64,000 nucleotides of DNA from NCBI GenBank assembly GCA_017550165.1, contig JAFZQH010000027.1, positions 1 through 64,000 on the forward strand, read 5' to 3'. Under the pieces are notes generated by a model. It was not told the DNA's origin, made no database searches, and saw only the letters and a list, made by a program, of their open reading frames with translations. This document shows positions 15,747-25,466 of this stretch, in pieces; position 1 is the stretch's first letter, and every line of letters begins with the position of its first letter. The DNA comes from Lachnospiraceae bacterium (lineage in GTDB: Bacteria; Bacillota; Clostridia; Lachnospirales; Lachnospiraceae). Both the position numbers and the translations under genes were made by a program.

Positions 15747-18119
15747 TTACTTTGCTTTGACTTTAATATTGCATTCTTTATAGAACCCGCCGTCTTTGGT
15801 GGTTACCCTGATCTTGGCTTCGCCGGGAGATACTGCCTTGACCGTGCAGTTTAGTTTGTTCTTCTTGGTGATCTTAACAACTGAAGGATCCGATGAGGTC
15901 CATGTAACCCCGGTCTTGTCCTTGTCCACGTTCTTGGGGCTTAAGGTCGCCTTCAGGTTCAGAGTCTGTTTAACCTTCAGATTAGCCGACTTCTTGTTAA
16001 GAGATACATTTTTTACATGTACCGGAGCCTTAACGGTAACATTTATGGTTGCCTTCTTCTTGCCGGCGGATACCGTAATCTTGGCTGTTCCCTTGCCTAC
16101 AGCCGTAAGTGTGAACTTGCCTGTATAGGGATCAAGATTGTTTACTGTAACAACGCTCTTCTTATTTGAAGTCACCTTGACCTTCTCGCCGGTTGAATAG
16201 TAGTCCGGTGAAGCAATAGCCTGGTAATCGCTTGTAGCCCCAATACCGTTAAGGGTTATTTTTGTCTTCTTGGGTTTGAGGGTCAGGGTCTTGGTGATAA
16301 CCTTAGCCTTCTGGATCTCCAGTTTGATAATTCTTTGTATCCCCGAAGCTGAAGTAACGGTAATATCTGCCTTGCCCGCTTTCTTTCCCGGCATTACCAC
16401 AATGGTATCCCCTTCAAATGATACTTTTGCGATGTCTTTGCTTATGGATACGCTCTTGATGGTGTCGTTCTCAAGTATGGCCTTGATAGACTTAGATGCC
16501 TTCTTCGCCCCGGCCCGGACCACAAGCTTGGAATCATTAAGCTCCATTTTAGGTATAAATGGATCAGTTACTGTCACAGTACATGTCGCAGATTCTCCAC
16601 TGCCGTCATTAGTCTTAACAGTGATAACAGCGGTTCCTTCCCCCTTCGCAGTCACAAGCCCCTTATTGCTGACTGTTGCAACTGAAGCATTACTGCTGGC
16701 CCAGGTTACAGACCTGTCCGTTGCATTATCCGGTGTGACCGTAGCCTTAAGCTGCTTTGTTTCTCCGACCAGCAGATCCGCCTTATTGGAATCAACTGTT
16801 ACTTCATCAACCATAATAACAGGTGCATTAGTGATCTCTACCGGAGCGCTTGCAAAATCAGTACTCTTTGTTGCAAAATCATCCTCTGCTATATCTTCTG
16901 CCAGAAGATAAACATGATAACCACTGCCCCAGGTACCTTTCACCTTAGCTGTATCAATGGCAAATGAGCCCACGCCCGAAGCGGACGGTTTGGCACTGCC
17001 TGTATCGAGTTTAGTGTATTGCTTTATAGTCGTACCATCACTCCAGCCTGTAGTGGAATTCCAGGGCTTATCAGTGATCACAACAGATAATCTGTTAACA
17101 TTAGCCGCATTGGTGCCTGATAAGGAGTAGGGGATGGTTATTGTATTACCTTTTTGGAATACTGTACCTGTTCCTAATCCGGCAGTAATAGCTCCGTCTA
17201 ATACTGTAAGCTTATATTCTGCATTTACCTCGCCTTTTATTCCCTGGATGCAGGTGGAGAATAAGATTTTTGAAAGATCCAGGTTCATAGCGGGACTGAC
17301 ACACATGGGATATGTGCCACTATAAATCTCAGTATAAGGCGCTATATAATTATTGGCATTTCCAACCTCACTTACTACTCTAACTCTTTTTTCGGAAGCT
17401 GCTGTTCGCAGCCACCAATATCTTCCTGAACCTGTATCTATAGATGGTACCGCATATTTAGTATTCTTCCTGACATCTTTCTTTATTCGTGTTTTTGCAT
17501 TATCATTCGTTACATTCAAATAGCCATATTCTTTTTTAATTACTTCTTTTATCCCAAGCACAAATATACTGTCCTTATCAAGCGGCTCATAATCTGTAGA
17601 TATGGTGCTCTCTGCAACCGCTTTCTTTTCCGCTTCCGCAAAATACTTCATATTTTGCAGAAAACCATCACCATTGAGTGTTATCCATAGGTCACTCACG
17701 CTCCAAGCATTAACACTGTCATCAAAGATACTTTTAAACAAAACCCAGTCGCAGTCCAGAAACATCGTCTTTCTTCCTGCGGAGGTCTGTTCGTCGGTAT
17801 TGTAAGCAGTTGTGCTTTTTTGAAGAACCCTGTATTTAACCGGAATGCTGCCTGTTACATTTCCTTCATAATCCTTGTCGTAATGCCCGAAATATACAAA
17901 GCTTCCGATCCACGAATCATCTTCGCTTAACGGCTCGGTGGGATCACACATTATTGACGTCCCCGTCCCGGTATTATCCGCATTCTTATCAAATGTCACA
18001 GCCGCCTGCACCTCTCCTGTCCCCAGATACAATCCCGACAGCAAAAGCACAGCCGCCATAAAGAACGCCGGCAGTCTCCTTCCTGTTTTCCTCGAAATAC
18101 TACTCGATATAACTCCCAT
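15747..18119 (-). CDS. Secreted protein with DUF6273-like domain and multiple Big_2 Ig-like domains
   Basis: The 790-residue protein starts at ATG 18119 (AGGAG upstream; the longer frame begins with TTG). It has a signal peptide ending near GEVQAA. Residues about 45-290 form a DUF6273-like region (IPVKYRVLQKS, SDLWITLNGDGF, YWWLRTAAS). An Ig-like segment follows, then a clear Big_2 domain (LKATVTPDNATDRSVTWASS). At least two further Ig-like repeats reach the C-terminus (NLKATLSPKNV, KECNIKVKAK). Big_2 domains usually stack as adhesive stalks on the cell surface. There is no sortase motif or C-terminal anchor, so it is probably released or held non-covalently. Upstream lies structured element copy 1. 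Confidence 0.85.
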   Translation of the reverse strand: MGVISSSISRKTGRRLPAFFMAAVLLLSGLYLGTGEVQAAVTFDKNADNTGTGTSIMCDPTEPLSEDDSWIGSFVYFGHYDKDYEGNVTGSIPVKYRVLQKSTTAYNTDEQTSAGRKTMFLDCDWVLFKSIFDDSVNAWSVSDLWITLNGDGFLQNMKYFAEAEKKAVAESTISTDYEPLDKDSIFVLGIKEVIKKEYGYLNVTNDNAKTRIKKDVRKNTKYAVPSIDTGSGRYWWLRTAASEKRVRVVSEVGNANNYIAPYTEIYSGTYPMCVSPAMNLDLSKILFSTCIQGIKGEVNAEYKLTVLDGAITAGLGTGTVFQKGNTITIPYSLSGTNAANVNRLSVVITDKPWNSTTGWSDGTTIKQYTKLDTGSAKPSASGVGSFAIDTAKVKGTWGSGYHVYLLAEDIAEDDFATKSTDFASAPVEITNAPVIMVDEVTVDSNKADLLVGETKQLKATVTPDNATDRSVTWASSNASVATVSNKGLVTAKGEGTAVITVKTNDGSGESATCTVTVTDPFIPKMELNDSKLVVRAGAKKASKSIKAILENDTIKSVSISKDIAKVSFEGDTIVVMPGKKAGKADITVTSASGIQRIIKLEIQKAKVITKTLTLKPKKTKITLNGIGATSDYQAIASPDYYSTGEKVKVTSNKKSVVTVNNLDPYTGKFTLTAVGKGTAKITVSAGKKKATINVTVKAPVHVKNVSLNKKSANLKVKQTLNLKATLSPKNVDKDKTGVTWTSSDPSVVKITKKNKLNCTVKAVSPGEAKIRVTTKDGGFYKECNIKVKAK

Positions 18120-18227
18120 TATTATTAAAACTCCTTCCTTGCCTTGCAAATTGCTAATTAAAACACACGTTTATAGTACCATACCCCTCACCCTACTGTC
18201 CAATTCAACCTGCCACCAGCGGAGTGC

Positions 18228-18253
18228 AAGGCAGGAGGGACGGTTCTGTGTCT
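18228..18253 (+). repeat. Degenerate REP-like element
   Basis: The sequence GGGACGGTTCTGTGTCT is preceded by AAGGCAGGA, so the left arm is decayed. It lies just left of structured element copy 1. Confidence 0.6.
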
Positions 18254-18267
18254 ATCTCAACTCTCTC

Positions 18268-18482
18268 AGGGGGATACGACACTTTGCTTTACTTTGCGTA
18301 AAGGAATAGAATCTCCCGTATCCCGGTTACCAACAGCAATTCTGAGCCCGGAAGGCGAAGAAAGAGGGACCTTAAGCCATGGATGGCGCATGTCCCTCGG
18401 TTGCGTGACTTGTACCGGGATAAACGGGATACGTAGGAGATTCATTCCTTGGAGCACGTAAGGGAAAGTGTCTGTATCCCTT
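18268..18482. ncRNA. Structured element, copy 1 (unrecognised, probable RNA)
   Basis: Nested helices pair across about 215 nt: GGGATAC (18271-18277) with GTATCCC (18474-18480); GACACTTT (18278-18285) with AAAGTGTC (18465-18472); AAGGAAT (18301-18307) with ATTCCTT (18444-18450); GAATCTCC (18309-18316) with GGAGATTC (18436-18443); CGTATCCCG (18317-18325) with CGGGATACG (18425-18433); and inner GAGGGAC (18364-18370) with GTCCCTC (18392-18398). Conserved loops are GAGCCCGGAAGGCGAAGAA and AAGCCATGGATGGCG. A second copy at 39083-39300 keeps the fold with different stem sequences. The strand is not certain; two terminal G-T pairs fit a plus-strand transcript slightly better. I do not recognise the family. 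Confidence 0.75.
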
Positions 18483-18493
18483 GCGAGAGTAAG

Positions 18494-18522
18494 ACAAGAC
18501 ACAGAACCGTCCCCTGTCTTGT
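18494..18522 (-). repeat. REP-like element abutting a stop codon
   Basis: The element is flanked by ACAAG and CTTGT and has the GTGTC-type arm. It touches the stop codon of the hybrid histidine kinase gene and may help end or stabilise its mRNA. Confidence 0.88.
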
Positions 18523-20417
18523 TACTCCTCCATCACCTTTATCTTCTCCTTCGGCAGATACTTGATCAGCAGTTCCTCCAGCCTCTCCGAATCCACCGGC
18601 TTGGTCAGGTAATCATCAAACCCTTCGGCGATATACCCTTCCCTGGCACCGGCAACGGCGTTGGCAGTAAGGCAGATAGCCGGAACCTTGGAATTGGGAT
18701 TGCCGTAAGAAGACCTAAGTTCATGCAAAGTTTCGATCCCGTCTTTCCCGGGCATCATATGGTCAAGAAAGATAACATCGTATTTGTTCTCATCGGTAAG
18801 TTTCAGCCCCTGGGTCCCGTTCCGGGCAGTATCCACCGTAATAAGCGTCCGCTCAAGAAGGCCCTTAATGACGTCAAGATTAAGGGGATAATCGTCAACA
18901 ATGAGGATCCGCGCATCGGGAGCCTTCAGCCTTTCTTTGTAGCTGTTGCGGCTGATGGTATAGGACCTGTGCAGCTCCGGGTAATCCCCCAGCTCATCCC
19001 ACGAAACCACATCCTGCTCCAGCAAAAACCAGAAGGTCGAACCCTCACCGTATACGCTCTCAACATGCAGCTCCGAGCCCATCATTTCCAGCAGGTTCTT
19101 GGTGATACTAAGGCCCAGCCCGGTACCTTCGATATTTCTGTTGCGGATCTCGTCGACACGTTCGAACTTGGAGAAAAGCCTGTCCATGTCCTCCTCCCTG
19201 ATGCCGATGCCGGTGTCGATGACGGCCACCCTCAAAACCACCTTGTCAGACTCCGGTAGCCGCTCTTCACATTTGATCTGGAAAGTCACAAAGCCCCTGT
19301 CCGTGTATTTCACAGCATTAGTCAGGATGTTGGTGATGACCTGCTTGATCCTCACTTCATCGCCGTAGAGAACCCCGGGAAGACTGCTGTCGATATCCAC
19401 CCGAAGGTCCAGGTTCTTGGCTTCAGCCCTGGTCTTGATCATGTTCACCAGATTGTAAATGATCTTGAACGTGTCATACTCCACCGGTATGATATCGATC
19501 TTTCCGGATTCGATCTTGGAAATGTCCAGGATATCATTGATGATCCCCAGCAAGGTGCCCCCGGCGGTCTTGATGTTTTCAGAGTAAGCAAGGATCTCCG
19601 GGTCGTCGGATTTGCGAAGGATCATTTCATTCATGCCCATAACGGCATTAATAGGCGTACGGATCTCATGGGACATATTGGAGAGGAAGGCGGATTTGGC
19701 CTCATTTGCGGCAATGGCGCGAGCAGACATGTCCGCAGACCTGGAAATGTCCCAGAGGTCGATAAGATACAGAAAAATGGCCATGGCCACAATGGTAATG
19801 TTGGCGGTCTCCAGGCCGTAGAAACAAAACTGCAGTATTGATGCCGGAAAAGGCATGAAAGCAAAGAGCAGTACCGTAAATCTCATATTCTTCGACAGAC
19901 GTTTAAAATACTGTAATATAAGGGAAATGTGGATCAGCAGTATGATAAGGGGCACCGAAAAGCACACCCCCACAGCCGGGCCTCTGAAGTAGGTATTGGA
20001 CTCGTCCAGATAATAGCATAAGCCTGTAAAGGGCGACAGAAGAATCAGGATAGCGTCTATCGCTGTTAAGATGTCATTGATCTTGAAACGGATAAGGTAG
20101 GGGCTTAAGTCCTCCGTCTCCGAGAACATGGTCCTCAGATACTGGTTAAATGCAAAGATGACAACCACAACCCCGAAGAAATCGAAGAAATTGGTTATTT
20201 GGGACATCAACTTTGAAAAATCATCAGGCTGCCCGTTATATATCCATGTAAGCCTTGCAGATATCAAAAGGACCGCAGCAGCGGCTTCCAGGATAAACAA
20301 AGCCTTTTTCTTCTTCGTGTTCATTCCCGTCATCAGGATAAAAAAAGCGATGACCAAGCACATACTTCCCAGAGAAAGCATGATATCAAGCTGTTGAGTT
20401 CTTAACAGATCGACCAT
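18522..20417 (-). CDS. Membrane hybrid sensor histidine kinase with C-terminal receiver domain
   Basis: The N-terminal ~220 residues hold about six to seven membrane spans with little extracytoplasmic sequence. A HisKA domain follows with the phospho-accepting His in SNMSHEIRTPINAVMGMNEM (about residue 250). The HATPase has an N box ILTNAVKYTDRG and a G box DTGIGIREEDMDRLFSKF. A C-terminal receiver has Asp pocket ILIVDDYPLN and acceptor Asp in VIFLDHMMPGKDG. It probably senses a membrane or small-molecule signal and starts a phosphorelay. No partner regulator or output gene is adjacent. AAAGGA lies 9 nt before the start. REP-like elements flank both ends. Confidence 0.92.
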   Translation of the reverse strand: MVDLLRTQQLDIMLSLGSMCLVIAFFILMTGMNTKKKKALFILEAAAAVLLISARLTWIYNGQPDDFSKLMSQITNFFDFFGVVVVIFAFNQYLRTMFSETEDLSPYLIRFKINDILTAIDAILILLSPFTGLCYYLDESNTYFRGPAVGVCFSVPLIILLIHISLILQYFKRLSKNMRFTVLLFAFMPFPASILQFCFYGLETANITIVAMAIFLYLIDLWDISRSADMSARAIAANEAKSAFLSNMSHEIRTPINAVMGMNEMILRKSDDPEILAYSENIKTAGGTLLGIINDILDISKIESGKIDIIPVEYDTFKIIYNLVNMIKTRAEAKNLDLRVDIDSSLPGVLYGDEVRIKQVITNILTNAVKYTDRGFVTFQIKCEERLPESDKVVLRVAVIDTGIGIREEDMDRLFSKFERVDEIRNRNIEGTGLGLSITKNLLEMMGSELHVESVYGEGSTFWFLLEQDVVSWDELGDYPELHRSYTISRNSYKERLKAPDARILIVDDYPLNLDVIKGLLERTLITVDTARNGTQGLKLTDENKYDVIFLDHMMPGKDGIETLHELRSSYGNPNSKVPAICLTANAVAGAREGYIAEGFDDYLTKPVDSERLEELLIKYLPKEKIKVMEE

Positions 20418-20450
20418 TATTTATTATCCTTTCCATAAGTACATATTAAG

Positions 20451-20479
20451 ATAAGACACAGAACCGTCCCCTGTCTTAT
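20451..20479 (-). repeat. REP-like element abutting a stop codon
   Basis: Flanks ATAAG and CTTAT are complementary and the arm is of the GTGTC type. It directly adjoins the stop codon of the penicillin-binding protein gene. Confidence 0.88.
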
Positions 20480-21916
20480 TTATTTCTTTGCGTAATACGC
20501 ATCCATGATCTGTCTCGCCACCGCCGGTGCCACTCCGTCGGCGTCCTCCACGATGGCCGTTACCAGAATCTCCGGATCCTCCACATTGGCAAAGCCCACG
20601 AACCAGGAATGGCTCTTGGTCTTGTCGCTTGAGTATTCCGCCGTTCCGGTCTTGCCGGCGACCTCGTACTTTGCGCCCTTAAACTGGTAGACCGTACCCT
20701 GGGTAACCACGGCCCGCATGTATTTCTTCAATACATCGCAGTCTTCCTTGTCAAATAATGTGGCCGCCTTTCTCGGTCCTGTTGCGGAAACCGTGATCCC
20801 CGCATCGTTTACGGTGTGATCCACCAGGTAAGGTGCCATAAGCACACCGTCATTTGCAATGGCCGCGCCGATCATCGCCATATGCATGGGCGTCACCACA
20901 GTCTCACCCTGACCGATGGCGGTCATCATGATCTCCGGCTTGGTGGCTGAAGGTTCAAGAACGAAGCTGCTTGATCCGCAGGCTATATCCGTAGGCAGAC
21001 TCTTATTGAACAAGGCCCTCTCGCAGGTCGATCTGAGCTTGTTGATATCCAGAGACAGTCCGATCTTTGAAAATGCGCTGTTGCATGAATTGGCAAATGC
21101 GGCCGTCAAGTCTTCCTTCCCGTGGGCAGTGCCGTCATAGCAACGCAGTTTGAAATCATCCGCAGTCTCGTATCCCTTGCAGGTATAAGAGAAATTCTCA
21201 TAATCCTTATTCTCACGGATATACTCAAGAAGGGTCAGGATCTTAAAAGTAGATCCCGGAGGATACAAGCCCCGGGTAGCCCGGTTCACAAGGATACCCT
21301 TACTTGACTGCTCGTTGGTATAGGCATCCCAGTTGGCCGCGATATTGTTTGGGTCGAATGCGGGCTTGGATACCATGGCAAGAATCTTCCCGGTCTTAGG
21401 CTCCATCACGATAACAGCTCCGTTATAGCCTCCCAGAGCATTATATGCCACGCTCTGCAATGTGTAGTCCAAAGTGGTCACCACATTGTCCCCGTTGCTC
21501 TTCACATTGTTGATATCATTGGTGATCTGAGTGATAATGGATGAATGTGAACGGAGCAGGGTAAAATTCTCGGCGCTTTCAAGGCCTGTCTTCCCCTTAT
21601 CCGTATACCCCACCACATGGGCAAAGACCTGACCGTAAGGGTAATTTCTGTATTCCGTGCCGTCCTTCGCCGTCTTTGTGGTGGCAAGCACCTTGCCGTT
21701 CCGGTCAAGGATATCCCCTTTAACGATCTCCGCAGCAAGAGTGTCCTGCCGCTTATTAAAGCTGTTATTGATCACCTTATCGCTTTGAAAAACATTATAA
21801 TAAATAAAGTATCCTATAAGCAGCAAAAACAGCACAAGAAAAGCGTACACCACCACGGTGTATTCCCTGTTAGCGCTTCTGAAATTCTGTTTCTTTATCT
21901 TCTTCGTATCTTTCAT
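20480..21916 (-). CDS. Class B penicillin-binding protein transpeptidase (PbpA/FtsI-like)
   Basis: This 478-residue bitopic protein has one N-terminal membrane span (about residues 20-42) and a shortened dimerisation region. The transpeptidase domain carries the catalytic Ser in PPGSTFKILT (SxxK), the SCN triad in FANSCNSAF and KTG in VAGKTGTAEYS. Class B PBPs cross-link peptidoglycan stems and work with a SEDS glycosyltransferase. The SEDS gene lies directly upstream and overlaps this one by 47 nt, so the pair is co-translated. Whether it serves division, elongation or sporulation cannot be decided from the sequence. Confidence 0.94.
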   Translation of the reverse strand: MKDTKKIKKQNFRSANREYTVVVYAFLVLFLLLIGYFIYYNVFQSDKVINNSFNKRQDTLAAEIVKGDILDRNGKVLATTKTAKDGTEYRNYPYGQVFAHVVGYTDKGKTGLESAENFTLLRSHSSIITQITNDINNVKSNGDNVVTTLDYTLQSVAYNALGGYNGAVIVMEPKTGKILAMVSKPAFDPNNIAANWDAYTNEQSSKGILVNRATRGLYPPGSTFKILTLLEYIRENKDYENFSYTCKGYETADDFKLRCYDGTAHGKEDLTAAFANSCNSAFSKIGLSLDINKLRSTCERALFNKSLPTDIACGSSSFVLEPSATKPEIMMTAIGQGETVVTPMHMAMIGAAIANDGVLMAPYLVDHTVNDAGITVSATGPRKAATLFDKEDCDVLKKYMRAVVTQGTVYQFKGAKYEVAGKTGTAEYSSDKTKSHSWFVGFANVEDPEILVTAIVEDADGVAPAVARQIMDAYYAKK

Positions 21917-23330
21917 ACTGAGTTTCCCCGAAATTATCAGTTATGCGGTTCCAATCACTATCATCCGCAGAATATGCCTCGTCAAAGGTATTCCTTGGAC
22001 CGGGTCTTCTTTTTTCTCTAGATACTTCCTCATCCGTCCTGCGGATATACAAGCCCTGGATAATGGCGAATACAACAAGTGTGGCCAGCAACGAGCTTCC
22101 TCCGTAACTGATAAGCGGCAGAGTCACTCCCGTGGAGGGAATAAACTTGGTCACGCCGCCTATAGTAACAAAGACCTGAAACCCATAGGCAGTTCCCAGC
22201 CCCAGCGCCACCAGCTTATAAAACCTGTCCTTGAGCTGCATGGCGATATTGATAAAGAGGATCAGGCAGCACATACAGCAGAAAATAAGACAAATAGCAA
22301 ATATCCCGCCCATCTCTTCTGATATGGCTGAAAAGATATAATCCTCCTCCACCACCGGGATGTCATTTGGCCGGCCTTTAAAAAGCCCGCTCCCGAACCA
22401 CCCTCCGGTACCGATGGCAAACAGCGACTGGGCCACCTGATAGCCCTCATCATTTACCACACTGAAGGGATCCAGCCAGGCTATGACACGGGTCCTTACG
22501 TGGGTAAACATAAAATACGCCGCAACCGCCGCCACTGCGCCTACCGCAAGCCCTACCAGGGAATAAACATATTCCTTCGTGGCCACATAAAGCATGACCA
22601 GGTATACAAAGAAGAATATCATTGCTGCGCCCAGATCCTTGGAGGCGATGAGCACAAGTATATAGAATAACGCTATGGCCGATGTTATAAGGATGCTTTT
22701 GATCGATGTATCCGAATACAGACTGGCTGCCACAAAGAACACGAAAATGATCTTAACAAATTCCGAAGGCTGAAAGCTGATCCCGGCTATGGAAAATGAA
22801 AGCTTGGCACCATAGCTCAGGCGTCCCAGAACTGCAACGACACACAGAAGCGCGGCGCCAACCCCGGCGTACAGATATTTAAACCGGCGCAGATCCCTGG
22901 ACTTGCTTATGATAAGCGGTACCAGCAGACTTGCCACTACAGACACAATGGCTATCCCCACCTGCTTGATGGCCCTGTCATAGTTAAGACGCGAGATCAT
23001 GATAAATCCGATGGCCATAAACATGCACATCAGGTTCACCAGCTGCATGGAGGCCTTCGGATAGGCAATGTAATAAACCGTGAACACAACAACAAAAAAG
23101 ATCAGCTGGACCAGATAAAAAATGATCACGCCCGTATCCCGGTCTTTCTGGATATATATCACCGTATAGGCCAGAAGATGTATAAAGAGCAGCATAAAAC
23201 GCTGGAACGACAGCAGCAGAGACTTTCCGGATTCGGTCTTTTTCCTCATGGCTGCAAATCCCAGGTACGTAAACACCGCAAACAATATGATCAACAGATA
23301 TTTTGACAGCTTTACGATAATGGAAAACAT
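21870..23330 (-). CDS. SEDS-family peptidoglycan glycosyltransferase (FtsW/RodA/SpoVE)
   Basis: This 486-residue protein has about ten to twelve predicted membrane spans. Family motifs include QPSEFVKIIFVFFVA, SKDLGAAMIFFFVYLVML, and the C-terminal TKFIPSTGVTLPLISYGGSS typical of FtsW/RodA. It polymerises lipid II into glycan strands and needs the cognate class B PBP encoded directly downstream. A charged cytoplasmic tail of about 50 residues, rich in Glu, Asp and Tyr, follows the last span and overlaps the PBP start. The gene begins one base before the U32 peptidase gene ends, continuing the operon. Confidence 0.95.
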   Translation of the reverse strand: MFSIIVKLSKYLLIILFAVFTYLGFAAMRKKTESGKSLLLSFQRFMLLFIHLLAYTVIYIQKDRDTGVIIFYLVQLIFFVVVFTVYYIAYPKASMQLVNLMCMFMAIGFIMISRLNYDRAIKQVGIAIVSVVASLLVPLIISKSRDLRRFKYLYAGVGAALLCVVAVLGRLSYGAKLSFSIAGISFQPSEFVKIIFVFFVAASLYSDTSIKSILITSAIALFYILVLIASKDLGAAMIFFFVYLVMLYVATKEYVYSLVGLAVGAVAAVAAYFMFTHVRTRVIAWLDPFSVVNDEGYQVAQSLFAIGTGGWFGSGLFKGRPNDIPVVEEDYIFSAISEEMGGIFAICLIFCCMCCLILFINIAMQLKDRFYKLVALGLGTAYGFQVFVTIGGVTKFIPSTGVTLPLISYGGSSLLATLVVFAIIQGLYIRRTDEEVSREKRRPGPRNTFDEAYSADDSDWNRITDNFGETQYERYEEDKETEFQKR

Positions 23331-25463
23331 CTATTCTACTCCCCGGGCAAAATGTCCCCGTGTAAACTCTCCCTCCGGCTTCTTTTGATCCGTAAATGAT
23401 CCGAAGACCCTCTCTGCCTCATCCGGCGTCTCATTGGTAAACTCCAGCCGAAATTGTCTGATCCCTGCACCCGATAGTTCTCCCATAGAATCCGACAGAT
23501 ACAGGGGTAGCCCGTTATATATCACATTATAACAGTATTCGCATACATTTCTTACGGGCAGATCGTTGTTGTATCGATCTTTTATGTAAAGACAACCTGT
23601 CTGACCCTTTGTGCAGCCATCCACCGTCTTTCGCACGCACTGGGCGCTGACCATGAGCGGGATATGACCGTAAACCACCGCCTCACTGTACAAGCCTCTG
23701 TTGCCTTTAAGCTCATGACTGTTAAGCTCTATGGGCGCACACAGTTCATGGATCCCGGCATTGATAAGAAGATCCGCCGCTTTCCCGTTAAATGAGTATA
23801 AACGGTAATCCCCCACCAGGACCCGGTCTTTTGCCCTATCCCGCAGAAAGGCCAGCTCATCAATGGTCCGAACCAGATACCCGTCAAATGATCCGTTCAG
23901 AAGATCGATCATTTCTTCAAATGCAGCCGCTGTCTCGCCTCTGAAAACATAAGGCATTGCAAAAAATGCTTCCCTGCCGGCAGATCTGATCCCATCGGAA
24001 ACCTCCTTTAAAAGGTCCCGGTCAAGGCAGGGCGGGTCAATGTATACCCTCGAAAGGCTCTCCTGTCTTAATATGATCTCAAGAAGCTCCCGGTCATTTA
24101 TCAATGCGGAAAAGGTGGTCCTGTTATTCCCGGCTTTGCGTCTGATACGATCCGTTCTTTCCGGCTCTATATCCTTTGCATCATCCGGATAATACCGGGA
24201 AAGGATGTCGCCACGCAGCTTCAAAAGAGCGTCTCTGCGCAGTTCGTTTATGGCCTTAACGGGCATGAAAACATCCCCGTCCATATCAATGTCCAGTTTT
24301 TCAAATTCAAAAGGCGTATCCCCGGTTTTAATGAACTGCTGACGAACCCTCTCCTCGGTCAAAGGTGCATTTTCCGCGGCTTGGACCATTTGTCCCTGAA
24401 GAGAAACCGTATGCCCTCCGAAACATACCGTAACTGATGCAGGCTCGCCCTTCTTAAGAGTAACGGATCCTCTGATCTTCTCCTTGGGCTCCGGACCCTT
24501 GTAATACTTTTCATATTCCCTGAAGAACTCTTCTCCCGCCGTTTCTATATCGGGACGGTCTGTTGAGATCATGTCCGGCCCGTTATGATGCTGATAATAC
24601 CCTTCCGTAAATCCCCCGCGGTTCCCGGCATCGAGCAGCGTCTGCATGTCCATGGGATCTACGCGGTATTCCTCTCCTGAGAGAGCCAGGTCCATGTATT
24701 TACGATAAACAGAGGTAACGGCAGCCGTATACTCCGCCCGTTTCATCCTTCCCTCGATCTTGAAGGAATAGATCCCCGCATCAATGAGCTGTGGCAGGAT
24801 ATTGACGGTGCATAGATCCTTGGGGCTTAAGAGATATTTTTTATCGCCCACGTACCCGTATGGAAGCCTGCAGGGCTGGGCACACCTTCCCCTATTCCCG
24901 CTTCTTCCGCCGAAAATGCTGCTCATAAGGCACTGACCGGAATAACAGTAACAAAGAGCTCCGTGAATGAAGCACTCAACACTTATTCCTTCTTTCGTGA
25001 TCTTACGGATCTCCTCCAGGCTAAGTTCTCTTGAAAGAACGACTCTTGAGGCACCGGCGTCTGTCATAAGCTTTGCGCCTGAAAGGTCTGCTATGGTCAT
25101 CTGTGTGGAACAATGTATGTGAAGTCCGGGAAAATGCTCTTTTATAAAAGAGAACACCCCCAGGTCCTGGACGATAACCGCATCAAGGCCGTTATCATAA
25201 TAAGGCTTGAGATAATCGAACAATGAATGTTCCAATTCAACTGATTTAAGCAGGGTATTTACCGTGAGATAAACCCTGCTTCCGTGAATGTGCGCATATT
25301 CAATTACAGATATGAGCTCCGCCTCTTCCGGGTTCTTTGCATAGGCCCTGGCGCCGAAGAAGCTTCCGCCTATATAAATGGCATCGGCCCCCACATTGAC
25401 TGCCGCAATGGCACCTTCCCTCGAACCAGCCGGAGACAGGAGTTCTGTCATTCTTTCCTGCAT
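23331..25463 (-). CDS. Peptidase U32 family protein with DUF3656-type extension (TrhP/RlhA-like)
   Basis: The 710-residue protein begins ELLSPAGSREGAIAAVNVGADAIYIGG in pieces typical of the U32 fold. It has the family signature ECFIHGALCYCYSGQC (about residue 165) followed by GNRGRCAQPCR. The length exceeds the simple U32 core and fits the form with a middle domain and a repeat of the barrel. Characterised relatives hydroxylate tRNA (TrhP) or rRNA (RlhA); others were reported as collagenases. An RNA-modification role is more likely but not proven. Two starts are possible: ATG 25463, right at AAGGA, or ATG 25451, 4 nt after AGGA; the second has better spacing. Confidence 0.88.
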   Translation of the reverse strand: MQERMTELLSPAGSREGAIAAVNVGADAIYIGGSFFGARAYAKNPEEAELISVIEYAHIHGSRVYLTVNTLLKSVELEHSLFDYLKPYYDNGLDAVIVQDLGVFSFIKEHFPGLHIHCSTQMTIADLSGAKLMTDAGASRVVLSRELSLEEIRKITKEGISVECFIHGALCYCYSGQCLMSSIFGGRSGNRGRCAQPCRLPYGYVGDKKYLLSPKDLCTVNILPQLIDAGIYSFKIEGRMKRAEYTAAVTSVYRKYMDLALSGEEYRVDPMDMQTLLDAGNRGGFTEGYYQHHNGPDMISTDRPDIETAGEEFFREYEKYYKGPEPKEKIRGSVTLKKGEPASVTVCFGGHTVSLQGQMVQAAENAPLTEERVRQQFIKTGDTPFEFEKLDIDMDGDVFMPVKAINELRRDALLKLRGDILSRYYPDDAKDIEPERTDRIRRKAGNNRTTFSALINDRELLEIILRQESLSRVYIDPPCLDRDLLKEVSDGIRSAGREAFFAMPYVFRGETAAAFEEMIDLLNGSFDGYLVRTIDELAFLRDRAKDRVLVGDYRLYSFNGKAADLLINAGIHELCAPIELNSHELKGNRGLYSEAVVYGHIPLMVSAQCVRKTVDGCTKGQTGCLYIKDRYNNDLPVRNVCEYCYNVIYNGLPLYLSDSMGELSGAGIRQFRLEFTNETPDEAERVFGSFTDQKKPEGEFTRGHFARGVE

Positions 25464-25466
25464 TCC

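Noticed and set aside
18268..18482. Identification as HEARO/omega-RNA, raiA RNA or a known riboswitch
   Set aside because: Size and architecture invite the comparison, but I could not match conserved sequence from memory and no linked protein gene supports it.
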